Positions 1 through 12,209 of a stretch of DNA of 64,000 bases are shown one piece after another. The notes below the pieces were generated by a model, which was not told the DNA's origin, did not search any database, and saw nothing but the letters and a program-made list of their open reading frames with translations. The stretch covers positions 496,001 to 560,000 of the forward strand of contig JAVYIG010000065.1 of assembly GCA_035222895.1 (NCBI GenBank), written 5' to 3'. Made by a program: the position numbers and the translations under genes. This DNA is from Strongylocentrotus droebachiensis. Lineage: Eukaryota > Echinodermata > Echinoidea > Camarodonta > Strongylocentrotidae. Numbering within the stretch: the stretch's first letter is position 1; every line of letters begins with the position of its first letter.

Positions 1-226
1 GCAAGGCCCTTTCGGCCCCCGATCTCCTTCTTTTCCCCCTTTTCCTTTCTTCTTCCTCGTCTTTCTTTCCCTTTCTCTCCTTTTTCCCTCCTTTTCCTTC
101 TTTCTCTCTCTCTCTTTTTTTTAAAATATTTTGTTTAAAAAGCCCCCCTGGGATCCGTGCCTGCCTGTGAATGTAATACTCGTAGTCGTACAGAGTCTTG
201 TAGCTATCTAACATATTATAACACGA

Positions 227-258
<32 letters not shown>

Positions 259-945
259 TTCAGTCTAGACTATAGTGGTACCTGTGTGTTGCTTAAACTC
301 TTTGTTGGCCTAGCCTAATTTGCCTCTACTCTAGGCTCTATCTTTGAATTCTTGTTTGCTGTAAACACGATCAAGTTTTCTCTGTCATATATAGATCTAG
401 GTCCATATCTATTTTGCGTTTTTTCAAATTGATAGAATGAACAGTTACGAGACATGGATCTAGATCATCTAGAGACTGTAGATCAACTAGATCTGGATTA
501 AGAAATTGGATATAAATTTCAATGTTAGGGTTAAGGAGGGGTTTTTTGGTAAAGAGAAAATCCCAATTAAAATGGAACAGTTTATTCTGCAAATGATCAT
601 CAATGTTTAAATGATCATGCTCATTTCCTTTTATTCTAAGAATTAAATCCCCCCCCCCCTCTCTTTTACAGGAAAATGTACAGAGAGACTTGTCGCAGTT
701 AATGTAGTACCAAATGCTTGCTTTCTTGGAGTATGTGCTTGAAACAAGAATGTCCTGGAGAAAACAGACCACCACAAGATAAGGTAAACATATTTACTTT
801 TGATCTAACTTGATCTGTTTAGTTTTTTCAGGTAAAACAAAATTTGAAATGAGTGAGGTCAAGGCCAAGCTGGAGGGGATGCGAAGGGCTGGTTTGAGAA
901 GTATGTATTCATGGGATGGCTACATGTATGTATGATTCCACATGA
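1..945. repeat. Left arm of a large inverted repeat (cut by the window edge)
   Basis: This stretch reappears in reverse complement at about 9846-10817. Matching landmarks are the opening GCAAGGCCCTTTCGG against CCGAAAGGGCCTTGC near 10810, GATCCGTGCCTGCCTGTGAA against the sequence near 10620, and the CATCCCATGAATACATACTT block near 9870. The arms enclose about 8.9 kb. They contain a poly-pyrimidine tract, a C/A homopolymer run and an open stretch on the minus strand (371-775) that has no recognisable domain and is better explained as chance. The left end runs off the window, so the full arm is longer than seen. It could be the terminal inverted repeat of a large DNA element or an inverted segmental duplication; no transposase was recognised between the arms. 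Confidence 0.85.
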
Positions 946-1384
946 GAAAATTTGAGGCCTAGGCCCATGCCATGGGTGTTGATCCCGGGGGGATGGGGGG
1001 GGGGGATATATCCCCCCAATATTTCAGGTGGGGGGGATGGCCTGTACAATCATCCCCCCCCCCCAATAATTCACCATCCAAAAAAAATATTAACAAAATT
1101 AATTAATGATGAGAGCCCGATGAGATTAGTTAACGGTTATTACTCGCAAGATGACCATCAATATACACATTTTGCTATCTCATTTTCATAATACATACAT
1201 AATATATATAGAAAAGGAAGTAAATGAGACAACCGTATATGAGACAAGAATAAATTGAATTCTGGTTAACCCAGATTTTCCCCATGTGTTACCCATATCG
1301 GCATATTCATATTCTACCCAACAACTACAATACTTGTATTTCTCGAAGTTTCAATTTCCTATAATATCAGAGGTTTAAAATTTT
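946..1384. other. Intergenic, homopolymer-rich, no gene seen
   Basis: The stretch begins just inside the left inverted arm. It holds short runs of G and C (around 985-1065) and AT-rich sequence. No coding, RNA or mobile signature was recognised. Confidence 0.5.
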
Positions 1385-1915
1385 CAGGGAAACTAGATTC
1401 AAACAAAGATTAAGAGTCAACAACGATACGACAAATCGTCTTCCCTTCTCTATATTTCGATAAAACGCCGATAAAAGCGCGGTAGGGGAAAACTGAATTC
1501 AGATAAGGATTAAGAGTCGAGAAAGGTACAACGAATCGTCTGCTTTCTCTAATAATATAAGGAAACGTCAAAGCTTTCGCGCGGGAGGAGGGAAACTGAT
1601 TTCAGACAAGTTAGGTTTAAGAGTCGCGAACGGTACAACGAATCGTCTTTTTTCTATAATAGTTAAATCAATCGTCTAAACTTTTTGCGCTTCTCGCGTA
1701 AAGGGGGAGAACTGAATTCAGACAAGGATTAACAGTCGAGAACGGTACAGCAAATTGTCTTCTTTTTATAATAATTTACTGAAATGTCAAAGCTTTCGCG
1801 CTTTGCGCGGGAGGGGGGAAACTTCATTCAGACAAGGATTAACAGTCGAGAACGGTACAGCAAATCGTCTTCTTTTCTTAATAATTTAAGGAAACGTCTA
1901 TGAGCTTCACCCACA
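1385..1915. repeat. Tandem repeat, about five units of 100-114 bp
   Basis: Five diverged units start near 1387, 1488, 1602, 1706 and 1816. Each begins with a phrase like GGAAACTGAATTCAGACAAG, followed by GATTAAGAGTCGAGAACGGT and ACAACGAATCGTCTTCTTT, then an AAACGTCAAAGCTTTCGCGC block. The units are GC-poor except for the GCGCGGGAGG core. This looks like a small satellite array or the sub-terminal repeats of a larger element; it lies inside the interval bounded by the long inverted arms. Confidence 0.85.
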
Positions 1916-2758
1916 ACCCCCTAATGAGCGCACTTCGCGCGCTCTTTAAGTGATTCGCTTACTCACTACCGCCCCTCCCTAAAATAAGATCCTAGCTTCG
2001 CGCCTGCATTAAAATATATAGCTATGAGGCTGATTAAGTTGACGAAATAATTTGTATTATTATGTCGTCGAGGAAAATGACCATTTGCGCATACGCAAGT
2101 ACTATAGAAAGTCCATAGGAAAAAAAAATAGCCTTCGGCCGCGGGTTTATAGGGTTAAATTTGTAGATATTGGGACATTTAATTTTGTCGTTAATTGGTG
2201 GCTAGTTTTGTCGGTAATCGTTGGCCTCTACACCCCCCCCCCACCAACTGAAAAAAGTCTAGCGACGCCCCTGGGTAGGCCTACACTGCAGGCAAGAGTC
2301 AAGGCGTAAACATTTAGCATGTTATTAATTTTATTACCACTCTTATATTCTCTGAAATGTTATCTTTATTGAGGGTGAATTGAAAAAGTTAATAGCTTGG
2401 AAGGGAGGGGTTGCAACCTCCCACACGCTTCTACCTCTTGGGTGCTTTGATCCATTGCCGAAAATATTTTGGCACCTATCATCCCCCCCAATAACGGATA
2501 CAAATCGACACCCCATGCCTAGGCCTACAATGTACATGCAAGACACTTTTTATGTTACAACAGAGATACATGTATGATGTAGGTATCAATGTTTTACTTT
2601 CATTCTCTTCTCTTTTCATTCAACAGACATACATGTACAGTATGGACTATGAAGTTCTACTTAGCCTCTTCAATGAACTGCTGGAGCTGCGACTGGGTAT
2701 CAAAACCATGGTATTATAAACCTCATAACCAGTGGCGGAGATATGTTGTTAGCCAGGG
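1916..2758. other. Intergenic, no gene seen
   Basis: Mixed unique and low-complexity sequence. A short inverted-looking phrase AGCGCACTTCGCGCGCTCT lies near 1926. The phrase CTAGCGACGCCCCTGGGTAGG near 2260 and GGCGGAGATATG near 2735 resemble fragments of dispersed repeats. No coding exon with splice sites was recognised. Confidence 0.4.
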
Positions 2759-3406
2759 GGGAGGGGTCAGTGCCCCCCCCCACTTTTTCAAGTACCCCCT
2801 AAATGCCCCTTTTATGGCCTTTTCACATAGGTAAAGTGCCATATTACTTTGACAAGTTCCCCTATTAATTTGTAAAAGTGCCCCTTCCCCATTTCACCTC
2901 TGATAAGTGCCCCTTATCCTTCGACAAGTTCCCATTATTCTTTGCAATAAGTGTTCATTTTCCATTCTCATAAGTGCCCTTTTTAATCTCCAGTAAGTGC
3001 CCCTTTTCAACTACGAGAAATGCCCCTTTTCACTTTTGATAAGTGCCCCCTTCATCTCCGATATTCGCCCCTATTCAAATCTGAGAGATACTCATTTTAC
3101 TTTGATAAGTGCCCCTCCTTTTCCTGATCAGTGCTCTTTTCATCTCTGATGAGTGTCCCATTTTGTCTCTAATAACTGTCACTTTTATTTGACACATCCC
3201 CTTTTCCTTCCTAATAAATGCTCTTTTTTCTGATCATAAGTGCCCCTTAACCTTCTCATAATTACCCCTTTTCATCTCTGATAAGTGCCTTGTTTACTTT
3301 AACATGTGCCTCTTTTTCTTTTTAATAAAAGCCACTTCCCCATTCTCATAATAGCTCCCTTTCACCTCCAATAAATGCCCCTATTAAAATCTGATCTGCA
3401 CCTCCC
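2759..3406. repeat. Degenerate array of 'AAGTGCCCCTTTT' units, left part
   Basis: About twenty loosely spaced units (roughly 25-40 bp apart) share a core close to TAAGTGCCCCTTTTC followed by a variable stretch such as ATCTCTGA. Spacing and sequence vary a lot, so this is an old array. It resumes at about 4250 after the insertion at 3407-4228, which shows that the array came first. Confidence 0.8.
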
Positions 3407-4228
3407 TTTTTGTCTCACCTACGAGCAAACAGTGAGACATAGGCGCCGCTTTTCCGGTGACGGTGGCGTCGACGGCATCAAAAACTTCAAAAACATTAGG
3501 TTAAGTTAAGTTTTTGAATTTGTGATATAATTTTCAAAGTTTAAGTTTTTAGTCAATAAAACTTAGACTATAGGGTTATCAGGTATTCCCAATCACGTGA
3601 GTAGAATTTCAGGTCACAAAGTCAAGGTCAAAGGTCATTTCAGGTCAATAGACTTGGACTATGTTGTGGCATCATCATCGAAAACTTAACCTAAGGTTAA
3701 GTTTTTAAATTTTTGATATCATTTTAAAAGTTTAAGTTCTTAGTCAATGAATCTTGAACTATAGGGTTATCAAGTATCCCCAATCATGTGAGTAGAATGT
3801 CAGGTCACTAAGTTAAGGGCAAAGGTCATTTTAGGTCAACAAACTTAGACTTTGTTGTGGCATCAACATCAAGATTTTGAATTTTAAGGGTTATCAAGTA
3901 TCACAAATCATATGACACAAATTCCAAGTCACAAGGTCAAAGCTCATTTTAGGTCAGTAGACTTGTATTATGTTTTCACAACTTAATTAATATGAGAATT
4001 AATAAATCAATTTTTTTAATTTGTTCATATTTCATTCAAGTTATCGATCGTGGTACAATTAATAGTAAATAATTCTTCTAATGATACTTAGTCAATATTT
4101 ACTTCAAAGTGATGATTATATTCAGAGGATTTCATTTTGGGGGGCCTGCTAATGGGCCACCCTGCCTATAAATAATGTTCAGACCTCAATTTTTCATCAT
4201 TTCGAATTGCATAATGCAGGCGAGACCG
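3407..4228 (+). mobile_element. Dispersed element with TTTTGTCTCRCC end
   Basis: It begins TTTTGTCTCACCTACGAGC and reads through GAGACATAGGCGCCGCTTTT. It contains two internal repeats built on AACTTAACCTAAGGTTAAG and AGGTCAAAGGTCA, and ends near GCAGGCGAGACC. A reverse-complement copy lies at 39051-39687 in a CLOCK intron, with the same order of blocks. It interrupts the AAGTGCCCC array. No open reading frame is seen, so it is non-autonomous. The two perfect or near-perfect AGGTCA direct repeats resemble nuclear-receptor half-sites. Confidence 0.75.
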
Positions 4229-4249
4229 CCGAGAGCGTTTCCCTTGTTT

Positions 4250-4730
4250 TAAAAGTATTGCACTTTTCCTTTTTTTTAAGTGCCCCTTTTCATATCTATT
4301 ATCTGATCAGTGCCCCTTTTCAGGCGCAATAAGACTAGTACCTCTTTTCACCTTTTGATAAATTCCCTTTTAACAATGATACGTGCCTCTTTTCCTTTCC
4401 AATACCAAAGGGACCTATCCCCTTTTCATAAATGCCCCTATCAAAATCTATTCCATTGAAAAATGCCATTTCCCATTCTCATAAGTGCCTTTTTTCATTC
4501 CTGGTGAGTGCATCTTTCTGTAGGTCTAAGAAGTGCCTCATTTTCACCTCTGATAATTACCCTTTTTACATGACACATGCTCCTTTTCCTCTTATCCCTT
4601 TAGTGTCCGCTTTTCCTCTCATCATTAAACGCACCCCTAATTTCAAGCGTAACTTCCCCCAAAGCTCGCTCGCATTTATAGATGACATAATAACGTTACT
4701 TATTAAAGGTCTTTCCAGTCTTCCATTGTG
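4250..4730. repeat. Degenerate array of 'AAGTGCCCCTTTT' units, right part
   Basis: Continuation of the array seen at 2759-3406, with cores such as AAGTGCCCCTTTTCATATC. The open stretch on the plus strand at 4432-4731 comes from this repeat and is not a gene. Confidence 0.75.
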
Positions 4731-7201
4731 AGAATGTGCTTATAATCCCATCCGGATTGGGTTTTTCCCTCTTAATAAGATGCAATATTTTGTACTGCGA
4801 CCTCACAAAACTTAAAATTTTCCTTGCTCGCAAATCAATTTTCAGACCATCACACCAAACTGATACTTAAGCAATATCTTGTATGGTTTATAAAGAGAAA
4901 CAAATGTTGAAATCGTCCCTGATAATGTAATCACAATGTAGGGGTATATACCATTGTCTAAAAAAATTGATATTTTCGCTTTGAGATTCCCTTTGTAGGT
5001 GCCCTTTTTTTTCCCAGAAAGTGCCTATTTTGTTGGTGCCCCCCCCCCACTTTGGAAGACGCTCCGCCACTCCTGGGGGGACACATAAGTCAATTGCGCG
5101 CACAGGGGGCGGGGGGGGGGGGGGATGAGGGGTAATGTGCCCCCCAAAGCTGAAATTTTTGTAACTGGATTTGGTCAAACTCCCAATAGATAAATGTCAT
5201 TCACAATTCTCTTCAAGCAGTACGTGTAACTTCACCTTGCAAGCAGTATGTTTAATTTTTTAATCACCTGGTATATTAGGCCCTGTATTTCAGCTCAAAT
5301 TGTTTAGTGATTGTGGACAGGCGAAGCAGGAAAATAGAAAATTTGGCCTTCATACACACAACCACACCAGTGACACTATGAAACGGAAAAACTATTACAA
5401 TGATTACCGGTACTGAAACATAGTTTCAAACCAGGAACCAAGGTATAATACAATGATGCAATTTTAGCCATGTTGTAGTAGTACATAGTAGTAGTATGGA
5501 TATCCCGCCTCTTCTTTTATGCACATCCTTTCCACTGCTATCGCAAGTTTTAAAAAAAGTGCCCAATGTCTGCATAACTAAGCAAGGTAGGATTTCATTA
5601 AAAACATGATGTAAAACATTAAGTATATCACACCAAAGCATCTCAATCTGACAGCACGATGTGGAGAAAAGTTAATGGTGTAGATAAATACACAAGAAAT
5701 ATGTTCATCGGCAGTCTAAGTCAAGCAATCATTTATAAAACTGAGGCTTTGCCAAGGCATCCATTTTAAGTATGCGTCTATAGGGCAAATAAGATGTAGT
5801 CAAGTACTCAAGTTACCACCTGTCAGCCAAGATCAAACTTTTGGAATATAAGAGTTTTTGGGAGGGGTCATCTTTTATCAATTTCTGTTTATTGATAATA
5901 ATTATAACATTTGGGAATGGGCCTATGAGTATGATTTATATATTGTATATAACGAGCAACTTTTAATAAAAGGTCTGATATACCTTGATGCGTGTGTGGA
6001 CCACGCAGTAACCATCACACTAAAGGATGTTGTATACTATCGTACAGTATTATTGTTTCTCTGGAAAAAATTGCAATCATTGAGTCATAGGTAATTTTTT
6101 TTTTTTTAAAGAAATCAGCATGTTTTTATAATGTGTTTTATAATAAGGGTGCAGGTCATGATACAATATATTCACTGGAGAAAAAAAAAAGTGCTCAGAT
6201 TTAGCATAAGTATGCTTTGTTGAATTTTTAAAGAAAAAATAATGTACAAATGGAAGTAGCAGATGAGGTAATTTGTGTTTAATATTTGACCATCAATGTT
6301 ATAATCTGTAAACATATTAGTTTGTTGTAAGAAAATGAATAAATTAAACATGTTTATCATCTTATATATACAGTATTCCCTTCATTTCTTTTCTTTTTAG
6401 TGTGCATATATGGTTGGATCAATGGAATCATATGTGGAAAAAATCTGGAAACAGAACGCGAGAGTTCAGAGAGAGAGAGAGAGCAAAAGAGAAAGGAAAG
6501 GAAATGAGAGAACTGTTTAATGGTGAGAGATGTTGATGTTGGCGTGAAAATGAGAAATTTATAATGCAGTGAGATAGCGAGACAGAGAGAAAAAAAAGAA
6601 AATCCATCTTATAAATGCGTTAATCGCCTCACCGCTATGCGGCTCGTGGGCGATAATCTGCATCGTCATAGGGTAAACCCCCTCCCCCCCCTTAGCAAAA
6701 AGCTAGATCCACCCCCTGATAGGCCCTGACAATGAAATCTGGAGAACATACAGATTCACGAGGGCTGGACTACTCGGTGTCGTGGATCAAATAATATTAA
6801 TGGAAGTTATTATAAAAGTATGTTTTTCTCTCTTGTTATGATAATTGGAATAAAAAAACTGTTAATTAGATTATATTAGTTTTAGCTTCAACTGCTTGAT
6901 ATTAATATGCATGTGGGCACAAATAGCAGCAACTGCGGTAAGTGATATCTACGGTACTCCTTGAGCTGCGGTAAATGATCTTATTGTATATGCCACCTAC
7001 TGGTTTTCCATAGACCTGTGCACAAATGCTGTTTAAAAAAAATTCAATAGGATGGTGTACAAATTGAATATATTATGCCATTCTTTCCACTTAACTTCAC
7101 GTTATTCGATATCCGTGTCATTCAAACAATACAGGCAAACATTCCCTGATGTCATTAAGTTTACATCAATCTATCTTGCTTCTCTCCTTATAAACAAGCC
7201 A
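4731..7201. other. Intergenic, no gene seen
   Basis: AT-rich sequence with poly-G/poly-C runs near 5037-5145. The phrase ACTTTGGAAGACGCTCCGCC near 5049 and CACCGCTATGCGGCTCGTGG near 6631 are fragments of dispersed repeats; the second recurs inverted at 32824 and 32932. A GA-rich stretch lies near 6465-6600. Open stretches on either strand are short and show no domain. Confidence 0.4.
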
Positions 7202-7238
7202 TCTTCATTGGAATTCACATCCTGAATTCCAATGAAGA
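7202..7238. repeat. Perfect 16-bp hairpin
   Basis: TCTTCATTGGAATTCA (7202-7217) is followed by a 5-base loop and then its exact reverse complement TGAATTCCAATGAAGA (7223-7238). It could be a residue of a small fold-back element. There is no T-run to suggest a terminator, which would not be expected in an animal genome anyway. Confidence 0.85.
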
Positions 7239-9845
7239 TAGACACCTCTCTTGCATTGTACATGAAATATCCATCCACTGATCTCCGCACGAAGTACCAT
7301 CAATTTTACGCACAGAAAGCTTACACTAACCCGTAACCAAAACCACCCTGAAATGATGACAATATTTAAAAGATCAATTCATTTGTAATCAAGTGTGGAT
7401 TTTAATTCATTTGATCCCTTGATAGTCTGGGTACGGTATACCGAAACAGGGGAGGAAGCAGCTTGTGGCGTGGAACTTTAAGGACCAATGAGGCTTTTTG
7501 GGACATAGTTAATATAAAATTACCAAGCTAAAACCTACCCTAATACCAGTCACATAAATCAATGCTTAACTGAGTATTTGTTGTGTTTTTCTCAATCATG
7601 ACTTGTTGGGTTTTGTGCAGAAGTGCTACAATCCATTGATTGAGACATAGCGAGAAGTCCAAATCAGGAGGGTCACAAACTCCTTCTCAACCTCCATTGT
7701 TACATCTTGATTCCTGAAGAGCCTTGTGATTTGAGATGAACTTGGGAGAAGTTCCCACGTTGTTTTGGAGGCACACGCTCCTTATGCTGACTGCTCCTCT
7801 TCAGCAACTACTACAGACAAGTCCACTTGCATCTGTGTAACCAATTCCAATAAGCCAGCTGTTCATGAATAAAATGTTAATTGAAAGAAGAAAAAAAAAT
7901 CCAATATTGTTACAAGCACTTTAAGATCTAAAGCTCACATCACAAGTATATTTCTTTTTCTTCTTTCTTGTTGTCAGTTTTCTTCTTCTAGTAATCTTCA
8001 AAGGGCTATTAGTTTTATATAAATTCACTGTTTGCTCGACAGGAGTACATTCCTTATTTTCCGTGCCAACGAGAGATCCCAGATTAAAATATTACTTCTC
8101 ATTATGGTATGAAATGAAATACCATATTGCCAAACATGTATTTTATTACTAATATACTAATATACTACATGTCTACGTCTACTACGAGTAAAAGATCTAA
8201 TCAAACATTCCGACCATTGTTTTAAAGACCGCCAATACTACTGGGCCAGAAGTGATTAGACCACCCAGCCAGGTCACTGACAGGTGGCTATCTCATCAGC
8301 TCAGCTCTCAACTACCATAAGAAAGAGAGGATCATGGGGACCAACAGGCACCAATTGGGGAAGTTTTAGCAAGTAGCTACAAGTAGGACAGTGGGGCTTT
8401 AAGAATAGCAATTAGCATTCATAGAAATGGCATAGAATTTACATCCTTAAACTTTAAGCTGTGAAAACCTCATTTTGATTTGAGTGTAACTTTTGAGTTA
8501 TTAACAACCAAAAGTTTCCAGTGATTTGTTTTTGTTTCACTTTTAGTACACAAACATATTTTTCTTTATCACACTTGCAGGTTTTGGGATATCTACCCCC
8601 AGGACAACAGGATATAGTCATATAAGATGATTAGATCTTGTACTGCTAGGCTGCCCCCCCCCACTATTATACGAGTGTGAAAAAAGAATACAATTCTTTG
8701 TAGCCTTTCTTAATCACTAATCAAAATTGGTTGAGAGTTGCGGGTAATAATTCATGCTCTACTATGAGCCTACTTACTTCACACACTATCATCAGGGTAA
8801 GGTTTTTCCAGAAATTTTAGAACTTGCAATAGGATGTACTTAAATATCAACTTTATACAATAGCAGTATGTAGAAAGGAATTTAGGATAACCTGACTCTG
8901 GGTCTGCCAATGCTTAACACAAGCTTTATTTCATCAAGATATATGGTTATTGCTCAAGTTGTGATAGGGTTTTAGATTAGCTTTAGGGTTAATATTACGT
9001 TTAGCTATGGATCCAGGATTAAGATTAAGAATTCATTTTGTGTTACAACATAACCACTAAACAATAGAGCATGTCGTTAAAATCAGGTACACGTTTCACA
9101 AACTGGGGGTCAGCGTATTTTTAGTTTACTAATACAAAGGAAGATTTTTAAACTGCCAATGATGAGTATCAATACATACAGCTCCACCAGCACCTAGAAA
9201 ATCTGATTGTACGACACTTGTTCCTCAAGACATTTGCTCAACATCAATTTCCTACACTATTATCCAAATACTTAACCAACACTAGACCTAACGCTAACCT
9301 TACACCTAACCTCAATCCCAATTGCAACTCTCGGCCTAACCCTACACATTTGACAAATAAAGCCTTGAGCAGTCGTTGCAAGAGCAAATGATGGGTCACT
9401 CGAAATGCCATGACAGGCTCACTTGCTATGAATTTATCTGTTTCTTTACCAGATTAAAAAAAAACATTGTAATATTCATTATGAATTACCAGTCCGTTGT
9501 GCTTTGCTCCTAATATGTCAGGCACAAGAGGCCATCGCTTTGAGGCAAGGGGCAGAACATCAAGACTGAAACCTCAAGGCACCCCATGATCTCTCAACAG
9601 GAAGCCCTCCTTCTCAATCCCTGGAACAGATTTAGAAACAATTTTATATTAACCAAATTTGAAATAAATAGCACTATTTAATATTTTAGTTGTCTTCAAC
9701 GTTTAGTTTTTTAGCAAAATTTGAAGGTCAATTTTTTATTTTTTTTTGCTTGTCGTTCCTTTTCATGTATTGGACCCCCTTCCCCCTGCACATGAGCTTA
9801 AAAATGTTAATCCTAAAAAGAGAAACACTTCAGCAACGTGTTAGT
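7239..9845. other. Intergenic, no gene seen
   Basis: Largely non-repetitive AT-rich sequence. Degenerate TTAGGG/CTAACC-like phrases occur near 8960-9020 and 9280-9345. No splice-bounded coding stretch or RNA gene was recognised. Confidence 0.4.
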
Positions 9846-10817
9846 AGACATGTGGATTCATACATAGCCATCCCATGAATACATACTTCTCAAACCAGCC
9901 CTTTGCATCCCCTTCAGCTTGACCTTGACCTCACCTATTTCAAAATTTTGTTTTACTTGAAAAAACTAAACTGATCAAGTTAGATCAAAAGTAAATATGT
10001 TTACCTTCTCTTGTGGTGGTCTGTTTTCTCCAGGACATTCTTGTTTCAAGCACATACTCCAAGAAAGCAAGCATTTGGTACTGCATTAACTGCGACAAGT
10101 CTCTGTACATTTTCCTGTAAAAGAGGGGGGGGGGGATTGAATTCTTAGAATAAAAGGAAATGAGCATGATCGTTTAAACATTGATGAGCATTTGCAGAAT
10201 TAACTGTTCTATTTTGATTTTGATATTTTCTCTTTACCTAGAAAGACCTCCTTCATTATCTAACATTGAAATTTATGTTCAATTTCTTGATCCAGATCTA
10301 GTTGATCTACAGTCTCTAGATCCATGTCTCGTAACTGTTCATTCTATCAATTTGAAAAAACACAAAATATGGACCTAGATCTATATATGACAGAGAAAAC
10401 TTGATCGTGTTTACAGCAAACAAGAATTCAAAGATAGAGCCTAGAGAAGAGGCAAATTAGGCTAAGCCAACAAGGAGTTTAAGCAACACACAGGCACCAC
10501 TATACGTACCCCTGCATACTATACGATGTAGTCTAGACTGAATAATTTTTTTTGGGGGGATCATGTTTTAATATGTTAGATAGCTACAAGACTCTGTACG
10601 ACTACGAGTATCACATTCACAGGCAGGGACGGATCCCAGGGGGGCCGAGCAGGCCTTGGCCCCGCCCCCCCCCCCCCCCCAACCTCAAAAAAAAAAAAAA
10701 AAAAAAAAGAGAGAGAAAGAAGGAAAAGAAGGGAAAAAGGAGAGAAAGGGAAAGAAAGAAGAGGAAGAAGAAAAGAAAAGGGGGAAAAGAAGGAGATCGG
10801 GGGCCGAAAGGGCCTTG
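9846..10817. repeat. Right arm of the large inverted repeat
   Basis: Reverse complement of 1-945, from CATGTGGATTCATACATAGC to GGGGCCGAAAGGGCCTTGCC. Differences from the left arm are small substitutions and length changes in homopolymer and GA/CT tracts (10640-10800), as expected for two copies that have aged separately. Related sequence may continue past 10817, but the partner would lie left of base 1. Confidence 0.85.
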
Positions 10818-12209
10818 CCTCTCAGCTGTAACCTCTCCCCCTCCCCCCATCAAAAAATAAAAGAGAGGGAATAAAGGGAAAGAAAAAAAGTAAAGAGGGG
10901 ATAAAGGGAAGGAAAAAAGAGGAAGAAGAAAAGAGGAAGAAGAAAAGAAGGGGGATATCAGTTGCAATTTTCCTGCCAACAAGTTGTAGTTCGGGGGGGG
11001 GGGGAACAAAGGCCCTTGCCTTTATATGCTCATCTGACCGTAATTAAATGCCTATACCCCTGAGCTTCTGAGATCGTAAATACCTCCCCCCCCCCCTCCT
11101 ACTTTGAGAAACGTTTAGTGGGGCCTGCATGTAAGAGTGGGGTGGTGCAGATTTTTTTGAACCCCCCCCCTGTTTTTGCTCATTCCGCCACTGCCGGTGT
11201 CACTATCACGTACCAATATTTGGCTTGCATAATTTCAAATTTGGGCCCCACCCCCCCTAAGAAATCCTGGATCCGCGCCTGTTCACAGGTAGTCCAATTA
11301 TTTACTGGTCTGTAGGCCTAGGCCTCAAATTTTCTACTCTCGTACTCGTCTAACTATATCGGTATCTGGTCCAAATTTTGGCGCTTGTTCACAACTCATG
11401 TCAACTGTGACCATGCTTTTTAGTGTTAGCTCTTAACTTTCTTCTGACCCAACTATGAAAGTAGTTATTCAACAGTTGGACCTAAAAGTAACAAAAAGCT
11501 TGGATCATTGATGCAGCTAGCGCTAGTGAAGTGATCTGCCAGCTGCCTACTGCCTATAGAACGGCTATAGGTCTACTCGCGTATCTAATTTTCGGAGAGG
11601 GTCTCGCCCGAAAGTTTGGGCCAAGGATCAAGGAGTGACTGGCAATCGAGCTGAAATATTTCTCACGACGATAAATAAGGAATCCAAATTTCGAGTGTAG
11701 ATTACTCCTAAATTCATCAGATATAACCATTTTAAACCACTTCATAATGTACAGACAAATCAGCAGATTCATACTATCGTTATATATGTTTATAAATATG
11801 ATTCAATTTACGAGATTTTAACGTAATTACAGCTGTACTCACCATCAAACTTTCAAAGAAAAACTAAAACTCTCACTCCGTGTGGGTGACGTCATATATT
11901 AAATATGCATACAGCGAAAGTCTTGTCTTCAGATCAGGCAATCGTACATAAAAATTTCTATCACAGATAGAATAATTTCTTATTAAAATAATGTGGATGA
12001 TTACAGTTATCTGTCATTATACCCAAATCTGAAAACAAATAACAAGGAGAATAGTGATACAGAGACTTATTTACCGCACGTAGGATTTCTGATAAGAAAG
12101 TACAAAGAACACAAAATGGAAAGGTGTCTGGAATAGAGGATAATATGGGCAGTCAAGCTCATGAATATTCATATTATGGGCGTTAACAACCATTGACATT
12201 TGCATACAC
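10818..12209. other. Intergenic, no gene seen; GA-rich and poly-C tracts
   Basis: A purine-rich stretch runs to about 10960, followed by poly-G (10993-11004) and poly-C tracts (11085-11170). A cAMP-response-like TGACGTCA lies at 11887-11894 in GTGTGGGTGACGTCATATATT; a related phrase CACGTGTGGGTGACT occurs at 13506, upstream of GGACT. No exon was recognised. Confidence 0.4.

Noticed and set aside
371-775. 134-codon open stretch on the minus strand in the left inverted arm
   Set aside because: No domain. The matching region of the right arm breaks the frame into smaller pieces, and nothing suggests selection for coding.
4432-4731. 99-codon open stretch on the plus strand
   Set aside because: It is a translation of the degenerate AAGTGCCCCTTTT array.
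8960-9345. Telomere-like TTAGGG/CTAACC phrases
   Set aside because: They are too irregular and few to call an interstitial telomere repeat.
10552-11009. Overlapping open stretches on both strands
   Set aside because: They translate poly-purine and poly-pyrimidine low-complexity sequence (Lys/Arg/Glu or Phe/Leu/Ser/Pro only).
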